Shown here piece by piece: positions 17,718 to 27,925 of a DNA stretch of 64,000 nucleotides. Source of the DNA: Fodinibius sediminis (GTDB lineage Bacteria; Bacteroidota; Rhodothermia; Balneolales; Balneolaceae). The translations under genes were made by a program, and so were the position numbers. Each line of letters starts with the position of its first letter. Position 1 is the first letter of the stretch. The DNA lies in assembly GCF_900182555.1 (NCBI RefSeq), contig NZ_FXTH01000001.1, positions 186,001 to 250,000 of the forward strand, written 5' to 3'. Below the pieces are notes generated by a model, which saw only the letters and a list, made by a program, of their open reading frames with translations, was not told the origin of the DNA and made no database searches.

Positions 17718-18920
17718 ATGACGTACGATTTCATTATTGTCGGAGCTGGCATTGTCGGACTTTCCACAGCTTATAAACTTTCGAAAAGCTACCCAGACCT
17801 CGATATTCTTGTCCTGGAGAAGGAAGACCGTGTGGCTGCTCACCAGACCGGGAATAATTCAGGAGTCATTCATTCAGGTATTTATTACAAACCCAACAGT
17901 TATCGGGCCAAAAATTGTGTCGAGGGTCGTCACCAGCTGGTTGACTTCTGCAGAGAATACGAAATTGATCATGAAATCTGCGGCAAAGTCATTGTGGCAA
18001 CCCAAGAAGAGGAACTCCCCCGGCTGGACGGCATCTTCAAGATCGGAAAAATCAATGGGATTGAGGGAATCAAGAAAATTGGTCCCCATGAGCTCACGGA
18101 AATCGAACCCTATGCGCGCGGCGTCCGGGCCATTCATGTGCCCTGCTCTGGCATTGTGGATTATGTGGGCGTCTGCAAGCAACTAAGGAAGCTTATCAGC
18201 ACCGCCGACAACAGGGTTATGTGCGGTCAAGAAGTCCGATCCATCAACAATAAGGAGCAAACCCTTTCGGTTCATACATCCACCGATCGATTTTCGGGCC
18301 GCTACCTGATCAACTGCGCCGGACTTTACAGCGATCATGTAGCCCGGTCGGCCGGTGTGCGTCCCGACGTTCAGATTGTGCCCTTCCGGGGAGAGTATTT
18401 TGAACTGAAGCCCGAGGTGCAGCATTTTGTCAATGGCCTGATCTACCCCATGCCCAATCCGGCCTTTCCTTTCCTGGGTGTTCATTTCACCAAAATGGCT
18501 ACCGGCGGGGTGGAATGCGGACCCAATGCCGTTTTTGCTTTTAAACGCGAGGGCTACGATAAAATATCCTTCGACCTCAATGAAACTATCGAAACGCTGA
18601 ATTTCCCAGGATTCTGGAATCTGGCAAAAAACCACTGGCAGATGGGCCTTGATGAATGGTACCGCTCCTTTTCAAAAAAAGCATTTGTCAAGGACTTGCA
18701 AAAGATGGTGCCGTCCATCCGTCCCGAACATCTCCGGGCCTCGCCTTCCGGGGTCCGCGCCATGGCTCTCAAGCCCGATGGTGAAATTTTGGATGATTTC
18801 CAATTTGAGGCCACTGAGAATGAGATCCATGTCCTCAATGCTCCCAGTCCTGCTGCCACTGCCGGGCTGGCTATCGGAGATGAGATCGTACGTCGGGCAC
18901 AGACCGCATTTTCTCTTTAA
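17718..18920 (+). CDS. lhgO: L-2-hydroxyglutarate oxidase/dehydrogenase
   Basis: The 400-residue FAD enzyme of the DAO family begins YDFIIVGAGIVGLSTAYKL (dinucleotide motif at residues 8-13). It continues with HQTGNNSGVIHSGIYYKPNS, a hallmark of L-2-hydroxyglutarate dehydrogenases that feed electrons to quinone or oxygen. The LRASPSGVRAMALKPDG segment and terminal AATAGLAIGDEI also fit. It converts L-2-hydroxyglutarate, a side product of central metabolism, to 2-oxoglutarate. The next gene, 69 bases downstream on the same strand, is a D-2-hydroxyacid dehydrogenase-like protein, suggesting joint clearance of both enantiomers. Confidence 0.95.
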   Translation: MTYDFIIVGAGIVGLSTAYKLSKSYPDLDILVLEKEDRVAAHQTGNNSGVIHSGIYYKPNSYRAKNCVEGRHQLVDFCREYEIDHEICGKVIVATQEEELPRLDGIFKIGKINGIEGIKKIGPHELTEIEPYARGVRAIHVPCSGIVDYVGVCKQLRKLISTADNRVMCGQEVRSINNKEQTLSVHTSTDRFSGRYLINCAGLYSDHVARSAGVRPDVQIVPFRGEYFELKPEVQHFVNGLIYPMPNPAFPFLGVHFTKMATGGVECGPNAVFAFKREGYDKISFDLNETIETLNFPGFWNLAKNHWQMGLDEWYRSFSKKAFVKDLQKMVPSIRPEHLRASPSGVRAMALKPDGEILDDFQFEATENEIHVLNAPSPAATAGLAIGDEIVRRAQTAFSL

Positions 18921-18989
18921 TTTCTCATTTTGCCATTGCCCGTTATTTATTAGGTTTGGTTCAATGAATCCATAAACCAAATCCGTGCG

Positions 18990-21875
18990 ATGATCTCAAC
19001 GGCCCCCAAGCTTTTTACCGACGAACAAACCCGGCGGCTCTATGCCACTGATGCCTCCAGTTATGAAGAACTGCCTGAGGCAGTTGCTTTTCCAAAAACC
19101 ACTGCGGAAATCGTTGGTCTCGTCGCCTATGCCCGCGAGCAAGACTGCCCTCTGACTGCTCGTGGGGCCGGCACCAGCCTGGCAGGCCAAACCACCGGTG
19201 GCGGCATTATCATGGATATCGGCCGCAACATGAACCAAATTATGGATATCGACCCGCAAGGGCAGACAGCACGAGTACGTCCCGGAGTGATACGCGACAC
19301 CTTGAACCGGCAGGCCGCACAATACAACCTTCTTTTCGGCCCGGACACCGCGACAACCAACCGCTGTATGATCGGCGGAATGATCGGTAATAACTCCTGC
19401 GGCCTTTTCTCCATTAAACACAGGACCACCCGGGAACACGTGCTTGAAATTGAAGCTGTCCTGAGTGATGGATCAAAGGCGGTATTCAAACCGCTGACCC
19501 CCACAGAGCTGACAGCCAAAATGGAGCTTGATACGCTGGAGGGGAAAATCTATCGCGAGATGACCACGCTCCTGGAGAATCACAGGGAACAAATCCTCGA
19601 GAACTATCCCCATCCGCAGATCATCCGCCGGAATACCGGATATGCACTTGACCGACTTTGTGAGATGCAGCCTTTTACAGATGACGGCCGCCCTTTTAAT
19701 ATGGCGGAACTCTTGTGCGGAAGCGAGGGGACCCTGGCGATCACCACGTCAGCCAAACTAAACCTGGTACCGCAGGATCCCGAAAAGGTAGTACTTGTAC
19801 CGCATTTCTCATCCATACGCGCGGCCATGGAGGCCACGGTTGAAGCGGTAAAAATGGATCCTGCCGCCGTCGAACTCGTTGATGACATCATCTTGAATGC
19901 CACCAAGGGGAACATTGAACAACAAAAAAACCGCTTCTTCCTCGATGGTGACCCCAAAGGCATTCTCATCATTCAATTCGATGGGGACAATCGTTCCCGG
20001 CTCAAGACCAAAGCAGAGGAGCTCGCCCGGAGGCTGCAGGATCTGAAGTTAAGTGCATCTACGCCGATCATTACTGATCCCGATAAAATAGACCGGGTCT
20101 GGCATCTCCGCAAGGCGGGACTTGGCCTGCTCATGGGACTTGGCGCAAAAGGACGAACCCCCACCTTCTGTGAAGACACGGCCGTCCGCGTTGTAGATCT
20201 TCCCAACTATGTCGACGACTTCCAGAAAATTTTGGACAGGCATAATTCGAACTGTGTTTTCTATGCCCATGCTTCCGTGGGTGAATTGCACCTTCGTCCG
20301 GTCATCAATCTGAAAAAGGAACAGGAGATCGAGAAGATGAAAACCATGGCTGGGGAGATAGCGGATCTTGTCCGGCACTATCGCGGATCACTCTCCGGTG
20401 AGCACGGGGACGGCCGAACGCGTGCCCCCTATATCGAAAAAGTCCTTGGCCCCGAAATGATGCCGCTGCTGAAACAAGTTAAGCATATATGGGATCCTCA
20501 GGGCCTATTCAATCCGGGAAAGATTGTCAACCCGAAGCCCATGGAGCAGGATCTTCGCTACTCCCCATCCTACCGTCCGCCCAGCGTGAACACCCAGTTC
20601 AAGTGGCGAAAAGAAGAAAGTTTTTCCGATGCTGTTGAGCTCTGCAACGGCGCAGGCGTTTGCCGCAAACTGGCTGACAGCGGTGGTACGATGTGTCCTT
20701 CCTATATGGCAACCCAGAATGAAAAGGATTCCACGCGGGGACGGGCCAACCTCTTTCGGCAACTCTTTTCGGGCCGCCAGCAGGAAGCATTTCAATCCGG
20801 CGAGCTTCGTGATGCCCTGGACCTGTGCCTGAGCTGCAAAGCCTGTAAAAGTGAATGTCCCGCCAATGTAGACATGGCCCGCATGAAAGCTGAATTTATG
20901 CACGGATGGCATCAGGCCAATGGCATCTCACTGGGCGAACGCTTCTTTGCCCAGGCAGCCAATCTTTACCCGCTGGCCGGTCAGATGCCCCGTTTTTCCA
21001 ATTGGATGATGCGGCAGCCGGCCGTTAAAGAGCTGTTGTACCAGCTGCTGGGTATTGACAAGCGCAGGCGCCTCCCCGAATTTGCCCGAGAACCATTTGA
21101 CCAATGGTTAAAAGAGAGAAAAGAAGCTTCCCCGAGCCCGGCATCGACCGACAAGCCCGGGGTCGTACTTCTCGTCGATATTTTCACCAATTATCACGAG
21201 CCTGACATTGCCAAAGCCGCCCTGCACTTTTTGGAGGCGACGGGTCACCAGGTTATTGTTCCGGCCTTCCATGAGTTGGGGCGCCCCCAGCTCTCCAAGG
21301 GGATGGTCAGCCACGCCAAGGAAGTGCTTGACGAGCACCTGCCCCTGCTGTCTGCCTATGCTGATCGGGGGCTGCCTATTGTTGGAATCGAACCATCAGA
21401 AATTTTAACGCTAAGGGACGAGTACCTGGATTTGTGTGACGACAATCAGCTTAAATCGGTCCAGAAAATAGCGAAGCAAAGCTTTACTTTTGAGGAATTT
21501 GCCCAAAAAGTCCTGGCTGCTTCTAACGCTGTTCCTTCTCCCGACACACGCCGCAAGGTTTACATACACGGGCACTGCCACGCCAAAGCTCTCATCGGAA
21601 ATGAAGCAACCCATGAGGCCCTGAGACTGGCCGGTTACGATCCTGAAATACTGGAAACCGGCTGTTGCGGCATGGCCGGAAGCTTTGGTTACGAAGAGCG
21701 TCATTACGATGTGTCCATGGATATCGGGGAACTGACCTTGTTTCCGGCTTTACGGCCGCTCCCTGATGATGCACTGATCTGCGTACCTGGCTTCTCTTGC
21801 CGGCACCAAATCGAAGATGGTGTCCACAGGCAGGCCGTGCATCCGGCCCAGCTGTTGGCAGCCAGCATCCAATAA
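18990..21875 (+). CDS. FAD-binding and Fe-S-binding D-2-hydroxyacid dehydrogenase (YdiJ/Dld-II-like)
   Basis: A 961-residue fusion. The FAD_binding_4 domain comes first (about 40-190, LTARGAGTSLAGQTTGGGI). The FAD-linked oxidase C-terminal domain follows (about 270-520, ending LSGEHGDGRTRAPY and LFNPGKIVNP). Then come two Fe-S cysteine groups (NGAGVCRKLADSGGTMCP and CLSCKACKSECPANVD) and a CCG-type C-terminal domain with HGHCHAKAL and ETGCCGMAGSFGYE. This is the YdiJ/D-lactate dehydrogenase class, which oxidises D-2-hydroxy acids, with D-2-hydroxyglutarate or D-lactate the likely substrates. Next to lhgO, D-2-hydroxyglutarate is the more attractive inference. Confidence 0.93.
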   Translation: MISTAPKLFTDEQTRRLYATDASSYEELPEAVAFPKTTAEIVGLVAYAREQDCPLTARGAGTSLAGQTTGGGIIMDIGRNMNQIMDIDPQGQTARVRPGVIRDTLNRQAAQYNLLFGPDTATTNRCMIGGMIGNNSCGLFSIKHRTTREHVLEIEAVLSDGSKAVFKPLTPTELTAKMELDTLEGKIYREMTTLLENHREQILENYPHPQIIRRNTGYALDRLCEMQPFTDDGRPFNMAELLCGSEGTLAITTSAKLNLVPQDPEKVVLVPHFSSIRAAMEATVEAVKMDPAAVELVDDIILNATKGNIEQQKNRFFLDGDPKGILIIQFDGDNRSRLKTKAEELARRLQDLKLSASTPIITDPDKIDRVWHLRKAGLGLLMGLGAKGRTPTFCEDTAVRVVDLPNYVDDFQKILDRHNSNCVFYAHASVGELHLRPVINLKKEQEIEKMKTMAGEIADLVRHYRGSLSGEHGDGRTRAPYIEKVLGPEMMPLLKQVKHIWDPQGLFNPGKIVNPKPMEQDLRYSPSYRPPSVNTQFKWRKEESFSDAVELCNGAGVCRKLADSGGTMCPSYMATQNEKDSTRGRANLFRQLFSGRQQEAFQSGELRDALDLCLSCKACKSECPANVDMARMKAEFMHGWHQANGISLGERFFAQAANLYPLAGQMPRFSNWMMRQPAVKELLYQLLGIDKRRRLPEFAREPFDQWLKERKEASPSPASTDKPGVVLLVDIFTNYHEPDIAKAALHFLEATGHQVIVPAFHELGRPQLSKGMVSHAKEVLDEHLPLLSAYADRGLPIVGIEPSEILTLRDEYLDLCDDNQLKSVQKIAKQSFTFEEFAQKVLAASNAVPSPDTRRKVYIHGHCHAKALIGNEATHEALRLAGYDPEILETGCCGMAGSFGYEERHYDVSMDIGELTLFPALRPLPDDALICVPGFSCRHQIEDGVHRQAVHPAQLLAASIQ

Positions 21876-21993
21876 ATGAAAAGGCACATGCGAGCATTCA
21901 TGACTCTTGTGGTTTCCATTTACTATTAATCCGATTTTGTATAGCTTAGTTTTCTGCTATCTCATATCGAACGTCATCTTAAATACTCACGTT

Positions 21994-22986
21994 ATGAACT
22001 TTTCAAGAAGAGATTTTCTCCGTGCTTCTCTCCTTTCTTCGGCTGGTCTCCTGCATGGCATACCTGCCTCCGGAAAGCAGGCAACAGGCAATCAACCCCG
22101 ACCCCATAACCGGAAACAGCAGAATTCCGGATGCAGCATCTCCGTTTTCTCAAAACATCTGCAGTGGCTGGACTACCAGGATATGGCAAAAACTGCAGCA
22201 GAACTGGGATTTGACGGCGTCGATCTTACAGTACGCCCCGGGGGCCACGTTCTGCCCGAAAATGTCGAACGGGATCTGCCCCGGGCGGTGCGGGCGGTGC
22301 GCGATACGGGGCTTGAAGTTCACATGATAAGCACCGCCATCGGAGATCCGCGGGATGAACACACTGAACCCATACTGAAGACGGCCAGCCAGCTGGGCAT
22401 TGGCAACTATCGCACCGACTGGTTCCCCTACGACGAAGCCAAAAATATTACACAGAACCTGGAAACTTTAAAATCCAAATTGCAGCGGCTTGCCCTAATG
22501 AATAAGGAGTACAACATCCAGGGCGACTACCAGAATCATGCCGGGGCCAGTTTTGGTTCTTCGATATGGGACCTCTGGATTGTGCTTGAACAACTAGACA
22601 CGGAGTGGATCGGCTGCCAGTACGATGTGCGCCACGCCACCGTGGAAGGGGCTAATTCATGGAAGAACGGCTTTTCCGCAATCCATCCCTATATTGGCAC
22701 GCTTGATATTAAAGATTTTGACTGGAGCAAAAATGGCGGAGAGTGGCATGCCCGGAGTGTCCCCCTGGGAACGGGCATGGTGAATTTTGACCACTATTTC
22801 CAGCTGCTTAAGAAGCATGACATCGGAGTTCCCATCTCCATTCATTACGAATACGAACTGGGGGGAGCGGAGCACGGGGCCTTCGAATTGAAAACAAACA
22901 AAGAGACCGTACTTTCGGCCCTCCGAAGAGACTTGCAAGTGCTCGACGGCTGGCTCCGCGACGCAGGGATAACGAGAACCGGGTAA
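21994..22986 (+). CDS. Tat-exported sugar phosphate isomerase/epimerase-like protein
   Basis: From the ATG at 21994 the 330-residue product starts with a twin-arginine signal (NFSRRDFLRASLLSSAGLLHG). A xylose-isomerase-like TIM barrel follows: AAELGFDGVDLTVRPGGHV, FGSSIWDLW, HPYIGTLDIKDFDW, PISIHYEYELGGAEHGAFE. Metal-binding Glu, Asp and His residues typical of AP-endonuclease-family-2 barrels are present. Exported members of this family are common in Bacteroidota and Planctomycetes; substrates are mostly unknown. The upstream in-frame extension to 21907 lies before the signal peptide and is rejected. Confidence 0.9.
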   Translation: MNFSRRDFLRASLLSSAGLLHGIPASGKQATGNQPRPHNRKQQNSGCSISVFSKHLQWLDYQDMAKTAAELGFDGVDLTVRPGGHVLPENVERDLPRAVRAVRDTGLEVHMISTAIGDPRDEHTEPILKTASQLGIGNYRTDWFPYDEAKNITQNLETLKSKLQRLALMNKEYNIQGDYQNHAGASFGSSIWDLWIVLEQLDTEWIGCQYDVRHATVEGANSWKNGFSAIHPYIGTLDIKDFDWSKNGGEWHARSVPLGTGMVNFDHYFQLLKKHDIGVPISIHYEYELGGAEHGAFELKTNKETVLSALRRDLQVLDGWLRDAGITRTG

Positions 22987-23036
22987 CGAAGTACTGCCTG
23001 CCCCCGGAGCTCTGCCAAACTGCGACAAAGAGTCCG

Positions 23037-23420
23037 TCAACTATCCTTTTTCTCAATGGGATAGCCGGCCTCTGTCCATGAGCCAAATCCCCCGGCCATG
23101 GACTTAACGTTGTGATAGCCCATTTTCTGCAGGTTGTCGGCAGCCAGGGCCGACCGGTATCCGCCGCCACAGTAAAGGATAATCTCCTCGTCCACATCCG
23201 GGTAGGCTTCCTCAATATCGCGCTCAATCACCCCCCTGCCCAGGTATTCAGCCCCGGAGATCCGGGCATCCTCCCACTCGTCCTGCTCACGGATATCCAG
23301 CAGTACAAAATCATCATCCGTGTCAAACTTTTTCTTTACTTCGGCCGGCGTCACTTCCTCAATACGCGTCTTGGCATCATCGACGAGAGTAACAAATCGA
23401 TCTGAATGATGTTTTCCCAT
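23037..23420 (-). CDS. Rhodanese-like domain protein
   Basis: A 127-residue single rhodanese domain with DDFVLLDIREQDEWEDARI and the active-site loop YCGGGYRSALAA, in which the catalytic cysteine is present. The ending MAGGFGSWTEAGYP is standard. It probably carries sulfur as a persulfide or acts in thiol redox; the acceptor is not evident. It has its own TATTTTTG promoter box at 23466-23473, in the 93-base gap after recN, so it need not depend on recN transcription. Confidence 0.93.
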   Translation of the reverse strand: MGKHHSDRFVTLVDDAKTRIEEVTPAEVKKKFDTDDDFVLLDIREQDEWEDARISGAEYLGRGVIERDIEEAYPDVDEEIILYCGGGYRSALAADNLQKMGYHNVKSMAGGFGSWTEAGYPIEKKDS

Positions 23421-23465
23421 AATACTGTAATTAAGCTATGAATTGAGCTGCATGTTCTGCTATTG

Positions 23466-23473
23466 CAAAAATA
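23466..23473 (-). promoter_or_regulatory. Likely -7 promoter box of the rhodanese gene
   Basis: The minus strand reads TATTTTTG (exact TAnnTTTG) 45 bases upstream of the ATG, with TTTTG at 23489-23493, a 15-base spacing. Confidence 0.45.
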
Positions 23474-23513
23474 AAGGAATTCGTAACTCAAAACTGCGTT
23501 ATTTATTTCTGAA

Positions 23514-25226
23514 TCAATTGGAAAAGGTATTTTTTTCAATTAGCTCACGGGCGCTATTCAGGGTGGAGTCCGTAATCATCTCACCACTCATCAAGGTTGC
23601 CACCTCCCGGATGTGCTCTTCGGAATCCAGCGGCACAATTTGAGAAATGGTTCGGCCGTCCTCCTCCACTTTGTGCACCTTGTAATGCTTGTGCGCCTGG
23701 CTGGCAATCTGTGGCTGATGCGTGATGGCAATAATCTGGCACTTTTCTGACAGCCGGCGCATGGTACGTCCCACTTTCTCGGAAATCTCTCCACTAATGC
23801 CGGTATCTATTTCGTCGAAGATCATTACCGGCAGGCTTTGCTCACGGGCAATAATTGATTTCAGGGCCAGCATGACCCGGCTTATTTCTCCACCGGAGGC
23901 AATCTTGGCCAGCGGCTTGGGCTCCTCCCCCTTGTTCGTGGAAATATACAGACGAACATCGTCACACCCATGCTCAGTGCATGTAACCGGCTGCCCCTCC
24001 ACCGTAATCCAGCCGTTGTCTTCAGTAGCATACATCCAGTCAACGCGCACGTCAAAATTGGCATGCGGGATGCCCAGCTCTTCCAGTTCCTTCTCAATCT
24101 GCTGGCTGACGGTTGTGCCAACAGCCTTCCGGGCATTATGCAGCTCCCGGGCGGCCTGTGCCAACACCTCCGACTGTTCGCTTATCTGTGCTTCAATCTT
24201 TTCAATCTCCAGGTCAAAATTCTCGGCCAAACTCAGCTCTTTTCGGATTTCATGCAGATACTCTATCAGCTCGGGAATCGTGCGGTGATATTTTTTACGC
24301 AGTCGGTTCAATTCATTTTGCCGGCTGCGCAATTTTTCCAGCCGGTTGGGATTGAACTCGATAGTACTGCGATAGCGCTCGGCAAACTGTACCGTCTCCT
24401 GGATCGTAATACGCGCCGAGGTAATCTCTTGCAGGTAATTCTCGAATTCAGGCTCAATACGAGCAATATCTTCAAGATGCAACTTAATCTGGTTCAGAAG
24501 CCCCACCACATTACGGTCATCATCCTGTCCAAGCCTCACAATAGACGCGGCCTTCTGGTCCAGTTCTTCAGCATTATCCAGCAGGTGCATCTCAGCCTCA
24601 AGCTCCTCCTCTTCATGTGGTTCAAGTTCCGCCTCCTCAAGCTCCTGTACCTGGAACTGGTACAGTTCAATTTTTTCCTGGAGTTCCTGTTCCCGTTTTT
24701 TGAGTTTCTGCAACTTGTTGTGCAGGGAACGCATCTTATTATACTCTTGCCGGTAGGTACTGAGCCTTGGATCAACCCGGTCAAAAGCATCAATGACCCC
24801 GCGGTGGTTATCCTCTTTCAACAGCAGCTGATGGTCGTGCTGCCCATGCAGGTCCACCAGGAAGTCACCTACCTCTTTCAGCACGGTAATCGTCACCGGT
24901 GTATCATTGATAAATCCACGACTGCCGGAAGAGCGGATCTCGCGCCGTAGAATCAATTCAGGTCTGAGCTCTACGGCGTTTTCCTGCAGAAGGGACTCAA
25001 GCTCCGGCGGCCTGTCGATCTTCAGAATGGCCTCCGTGATAGCCTTGTCGGCCCCCTGTCGGATCATCTCCGTATCGGCCCGCTCACCTAAAATCATATT
25101 CAGCGCTCCGATAATAATTGACTTGCCGGCCCCGGTCTGCCCGGTCAGAATGTTCAGTCCCTCCCGGAAAGAAACATTCAGCTCATCAATAAGGGCAAAG
25201 TCTTTTATATATAGCGATTGTATCAT
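23514..25226 (-). CDS. recN: DNA repair protein RecN
   Basis: A 570-residue SMC-like ATPase that organises broken DNA ends for recombination. The N-terminus IQSLYIKDFALIDELNVSF leads to the Walker A GQTGAGKS at 29-36. A central coiled coil spans about 155-380. The C-terminal half has ASGGEISRVMLALKSI (ABC signature) and VMIFDEIDTGISGEISEKVG (Walker B), then ITHQPQIAS. Length is usual for RecN. It appears to be a single gene between divergent and downstream neighbours. Confidence 0.97.
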   Translation of the reverse strand: MIQSLYIKDFALIDELNVSFREGLNILTGQTGAGKSIIIGALNMILGERADTEMIRQGADKAITEAILKIDRPPELESLLQENAVELRPELILRREIRSSGSRGFINDTPVTITVLKEVGDFLVDLHGQHDHQLLLKEDNHRGVIDAFDRVDPRLSTYRQEYNKMRSLHNKLQKLKKREQELQEKIELYQFQVQELEEAELEPHEEEELEAEMHLLDNAEELDQKAASIVRLGQDDDRNVVGLLNQIKLHLEDIARIEPEFENYLQEITSARITIQETVQFAERYRSTIEFNPNRLEKLRSRQNELNRLRKKYHRTIPELIEYLHEIRKELSLAENFDLEIEKIEAQISEQSEVLAQAARELHNARKAVGTTVSQQIEKELEELGIPHANFDVRVDWMYATEDNGWITVEGQPVTCTEHGCDDVRLYISTNKGEEPKPLAKIASGGEISRVMLALKSIIAREQSLPVMIFDEIDTGISGEISEKVGRTMRRLSEKCQIIAITHQPQIASQAHKHYKVHKVEEDGRTISQIVPLDSEEHIREVATLMSGEMITDSTLNSARELIEKNTFSN

Positions 25227-25421
25227 AGCAGCTCTTCAGTTAATGCACACATAATGTACAAAGCAACAGACAGAAAGTCTGCGTTCAGAACCATTTTTTG
25301 TCGAGCGACCGTCGGAACACAGCTTTTGCATTCGGGTTATCCTAAAATCAGCAGAGCAATCTGTTGCGCAAAAGCTCTTAATTCATTACGATTGCACTGA
25401 AAGGAAATAAATTTACCTGTT

Positions 25422-27881
25422 ATGAAACGTCTGGCTGTTTTACCAATCCTACTGATCCTCTGTACCACTCTTTTTGCGCAGCATCCTTCTATAAGGGAAA
25501 AAACGCAGGGATTTACCCAGAACGAGGGATTTTTCACCTACTACTGGGATGAAGTCGAAGGAAAAATCTGGCTGAAAATTGATCATTTCAACCATGAGTT
25601 TCTCTATGTCAACTCCCTAACGGCCGGCCTGGGATCCAATGATATTGGCCTCGACCGAAACCAGCTTGGCGACAACCGTGTTGTTTATTTTGAGCGCCGG
25701 GGTCCGAAAGTTCTGATGGTGCAACCCAACTATTCCTACCGGGCAAGCACTGATAACAGCCAGGAACGAAAATCTGTGCGCGATGCCTTTGCCCGTTCAA
25801 TCTTATGGGGCTTCGAGATTGCCGCCGAACAAAACGGTGCTGTACTCGTGGACCTCACTGATTTTCTCCTCCGTGATGCTCACCATGCCGGTCGGCGGCT
25901 GGGAGCTGGGGATGCAGGAAGCTTCAGCATCGACAAATCACGGTCGGCCATCTACCCGGAAGGCACGTTGAACTTTCCAAAGAATACCGAATTTGAAGCT
26001 ACTCTTACCTTTACCGGTGACAAGCCGGGCCAGGAGGTCCGATCCGTTACCCCAACCCCCCAAGCGGTTACGCTTCGGCAGCACCACTCCTTTGTGGAAC
26101 TTCCGGATGACGACTTCCGGCCCCGCCCCTTTGACCCGCGGGCGGGCTACTTCAGCATCCGCTACCAGGATTACAGCACCCCGATCGGTTCGCCCCTTTC
26201 AAAACGCTTTATCACCCGGCACCGCCTCCGCAAAAAGAATCCCTCGGCCCGTATCAGTGAACCGGTGGAACCCATTACCTATTACCTGGATCCGGGCACT
26301 CCCGAACCCGTGCGGGGAGCTCTGCTGGATGGTGCGCGCTGGTGGAACCAGGCTTTTGAGGCTGCAGGGTACCAAAACGCCTTCCGGGTCGAGATGCTTC
26401 CCGACAGTGCGCACCCCATGGACGTTCGCTATAACATGATTAACTGGGTGCACCGCTCAACGCGGGGCTGGTCGTACGGCACCTCCGTGGTCGATCCACG
26501 GACCGGGGAAATCATTAAGGGACATGTCCTGCTGGGTTCGCTGCGTGTGCGTCAAGACTACCTGATTGCTGAAGGGCTGCTTGCCCCTTACAGGGAAAGC
26601 GCCCTGTACGGTGACGACAATCCCATGCTGGAGATGGCCCTGGCCCGTATTCGCCAGCTCTCTGCCCACGAGGTAGGCCACACCCTGGGTCTGGCCCACA
26701 ACTTTGCTGCCAGTACCAACAGCCGGGCGTCGGTGATGGATTATCCCGCCCCCCGTGTTTCCATTGGCGCCGACAGTACCTTGCAGCTGGAAGGGGCTTA
26801 CGATACCGGCATCGGCGAATGGGACAGGGCTGCTATAACTTACGGCTATGCAGATCTCTCATCCGCACCCGCCCCGGCAGATACGCTGAATCGTATTATT
26901 TCATCTGTCCTTGACCGCGGACTTGCTTTTATTTCAGATGCGGATGCCCGTCCCCCCGGGGGCGCACATCCGCAGTCCCACCTGTGGGACAACGGAGAGG
27001 ACGCTGTTGAACAGCTGGATCATATCATGGAGGTCCGTACCATTGCTCTTAAAAACTTTTCAGAATCCACTGTACAAACCGGGACGCCCATGGCAAAACT
27101 TGAAGACGTGCTGGTGCCCATTTACCTTTTCCATCGGTATCAAATTCAGGCAGCAGCAAAACTGGTCGGCGGACTGCATTACAGCTATAATGTACGCGGT
27201 GACGGGCAGCCCCATCCGGTGCCGGTGGCTGATTCGGTGCAGCGAAATGCCCTTGGAGCCCTGATGGGAACCCTCTCACCGCAGACACTTACGCTGCCTG
27301 CTCATATTATCGAGCTCATACCGCCACGGCCGCCCGGCTATTATAATTCCCGCGAACTATTCAACAGCCATACCGATCCTGCCTTTGATCCAATGGGTGC
27401 TGCCGAGACAGCCGCTCATATGACAGCTGAACTGATATTTAATCGTTCGCGAGCTGCTCGCCTTGTTGATTTCAAGGCCCGGGATATCAATAATCTCGGC
27501 CTGGGCGAAATGCTGGATACCCTGATGGTCCATACCTGGCAGGCTCCGCCCCGCGAAGGCTACCAGGGCAGCATCCAAAATATTGTAAACCACGTTGTTC
27601 TGTACCACATGATGCAGCTGGCCTCCAACAAGAACGCTTCATCACAGGTTAGAGCGATCATGAACCTGAAACTGGAAGCCCTGCGCGAGTGGATAAAGAA
27701 TGAAGCTGCCGAAGAAGCCCCAACAGAACAACGCGCAGCCTCACTTTTATATGGCTACCGCATGCTGGAGCAGTTCAAGGAAGAGGGGAAGATCCTGCCT
27801 CCCACCCGGCCCATGCCCCCGCCCCCGGGGTCACCCATCGGAAACGACAGCCCGCCCTTCCTGCAGTGCCATTTTCATTAA
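25422..27881 (+). CDS. Secreted zinc-dependent metalloprotease (DUF5117/DUF4953 type)
   Basis: An 819-residue protein with a signal peptide (LAVLPILLILCTTLFA). An N-terminal beta-rich DUF5117 region follows (IWLKIDHFNHEFLYVNSLTAGLGSNDIGLDRNQLG region, roughly 45-200), then a metzincin-like domain with the zinc motif HEVGHTLGLAH at 416-426, and a C-terminal DUF4953-like region. This architecture is common in Bacteroidota and Balneolota and predicts a secreted or periplasmic protease. No C-terminal secretion-sorting domain is visible; the tail is proline-rich. Substrate is unknown. Confidence 0.93.
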   Translation: MKRLAVLPILLILCTTLFAQHPSIREKTQGFTQNEGFFTYYWDEVEGKIWLKIDHFNHEFLYVNSLTAGLGSNDIGLDRNQLGDNRVVYFERRGPKVLMVQPNYSYRASTDNSQERKSVRDAFARSILWGFEIAAEQNGAVLVDLTDFLLRDAHHAGRRLGAGDAGSFSIDKSRSAIYPEGTLNFPKNTEFEATLTFTGDKPGQEVRSVTPTPQAVTLRQHHSFVELPDDDFRPRPFDPRAGYFSIRYQDYSTPIGSPLSKRFITRHRLRKKNPSARISEPVEPITYYLDPGTPEPVRGALLDGARWWNQAFEAAGYQNAFRVEMLPDSAHPMDVRYNMINWVHRSTRGWSYGTSVVDPRTGEIIKGHVLLGSLRVRQDYLIAEGLLAPYRESALYGDDNPMLEMALARIRQLSAHEVGHTLGLAHNFAASTNSRASVMDYPAPRVSIGADSTLQLEGAYDTGIGEWDRAAITYGYADLSSAPAPADTLNRIISSVLDRGLAFISDADARPPGGAHPQSHLWDNGEDAVEQLDHIMEVRTIALKNFSESTVQTGTPMAKLEDVLVPIYLFHRYQIQAAAKLVGGLHYSYNVRGDGQPHPVPVADSVQRNALGALMGTLSPQTLTLPAHIIELIPPRPPGYYNSRELFNSHTDPAFDPMGAAETAAHMTAELIFNRSRAARLVDFKARDINNLGLGEMLDTLMVHTWQAPPREGYQGSIQNIVNHVVLYHMMQLASNKNASSQVRAIMNLKLEALREWIKNEAAEEAPTEQRAASLLYGYRMLEQFKEEGKILPPTRPMPPPPGSPIGNDSPPFLQCHFH

Positions 27882-27925
27882 CCAGGAGTGTCCATGGCTG
27901 AATTACTTAAAGCATTACAATTTTC

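Noticed and set aside
25218-25400. 60-codon frame between recN and the metalloprotease
   Set aside because: Overlaps the recN start, has no ribosome site and no protein-like pattern.
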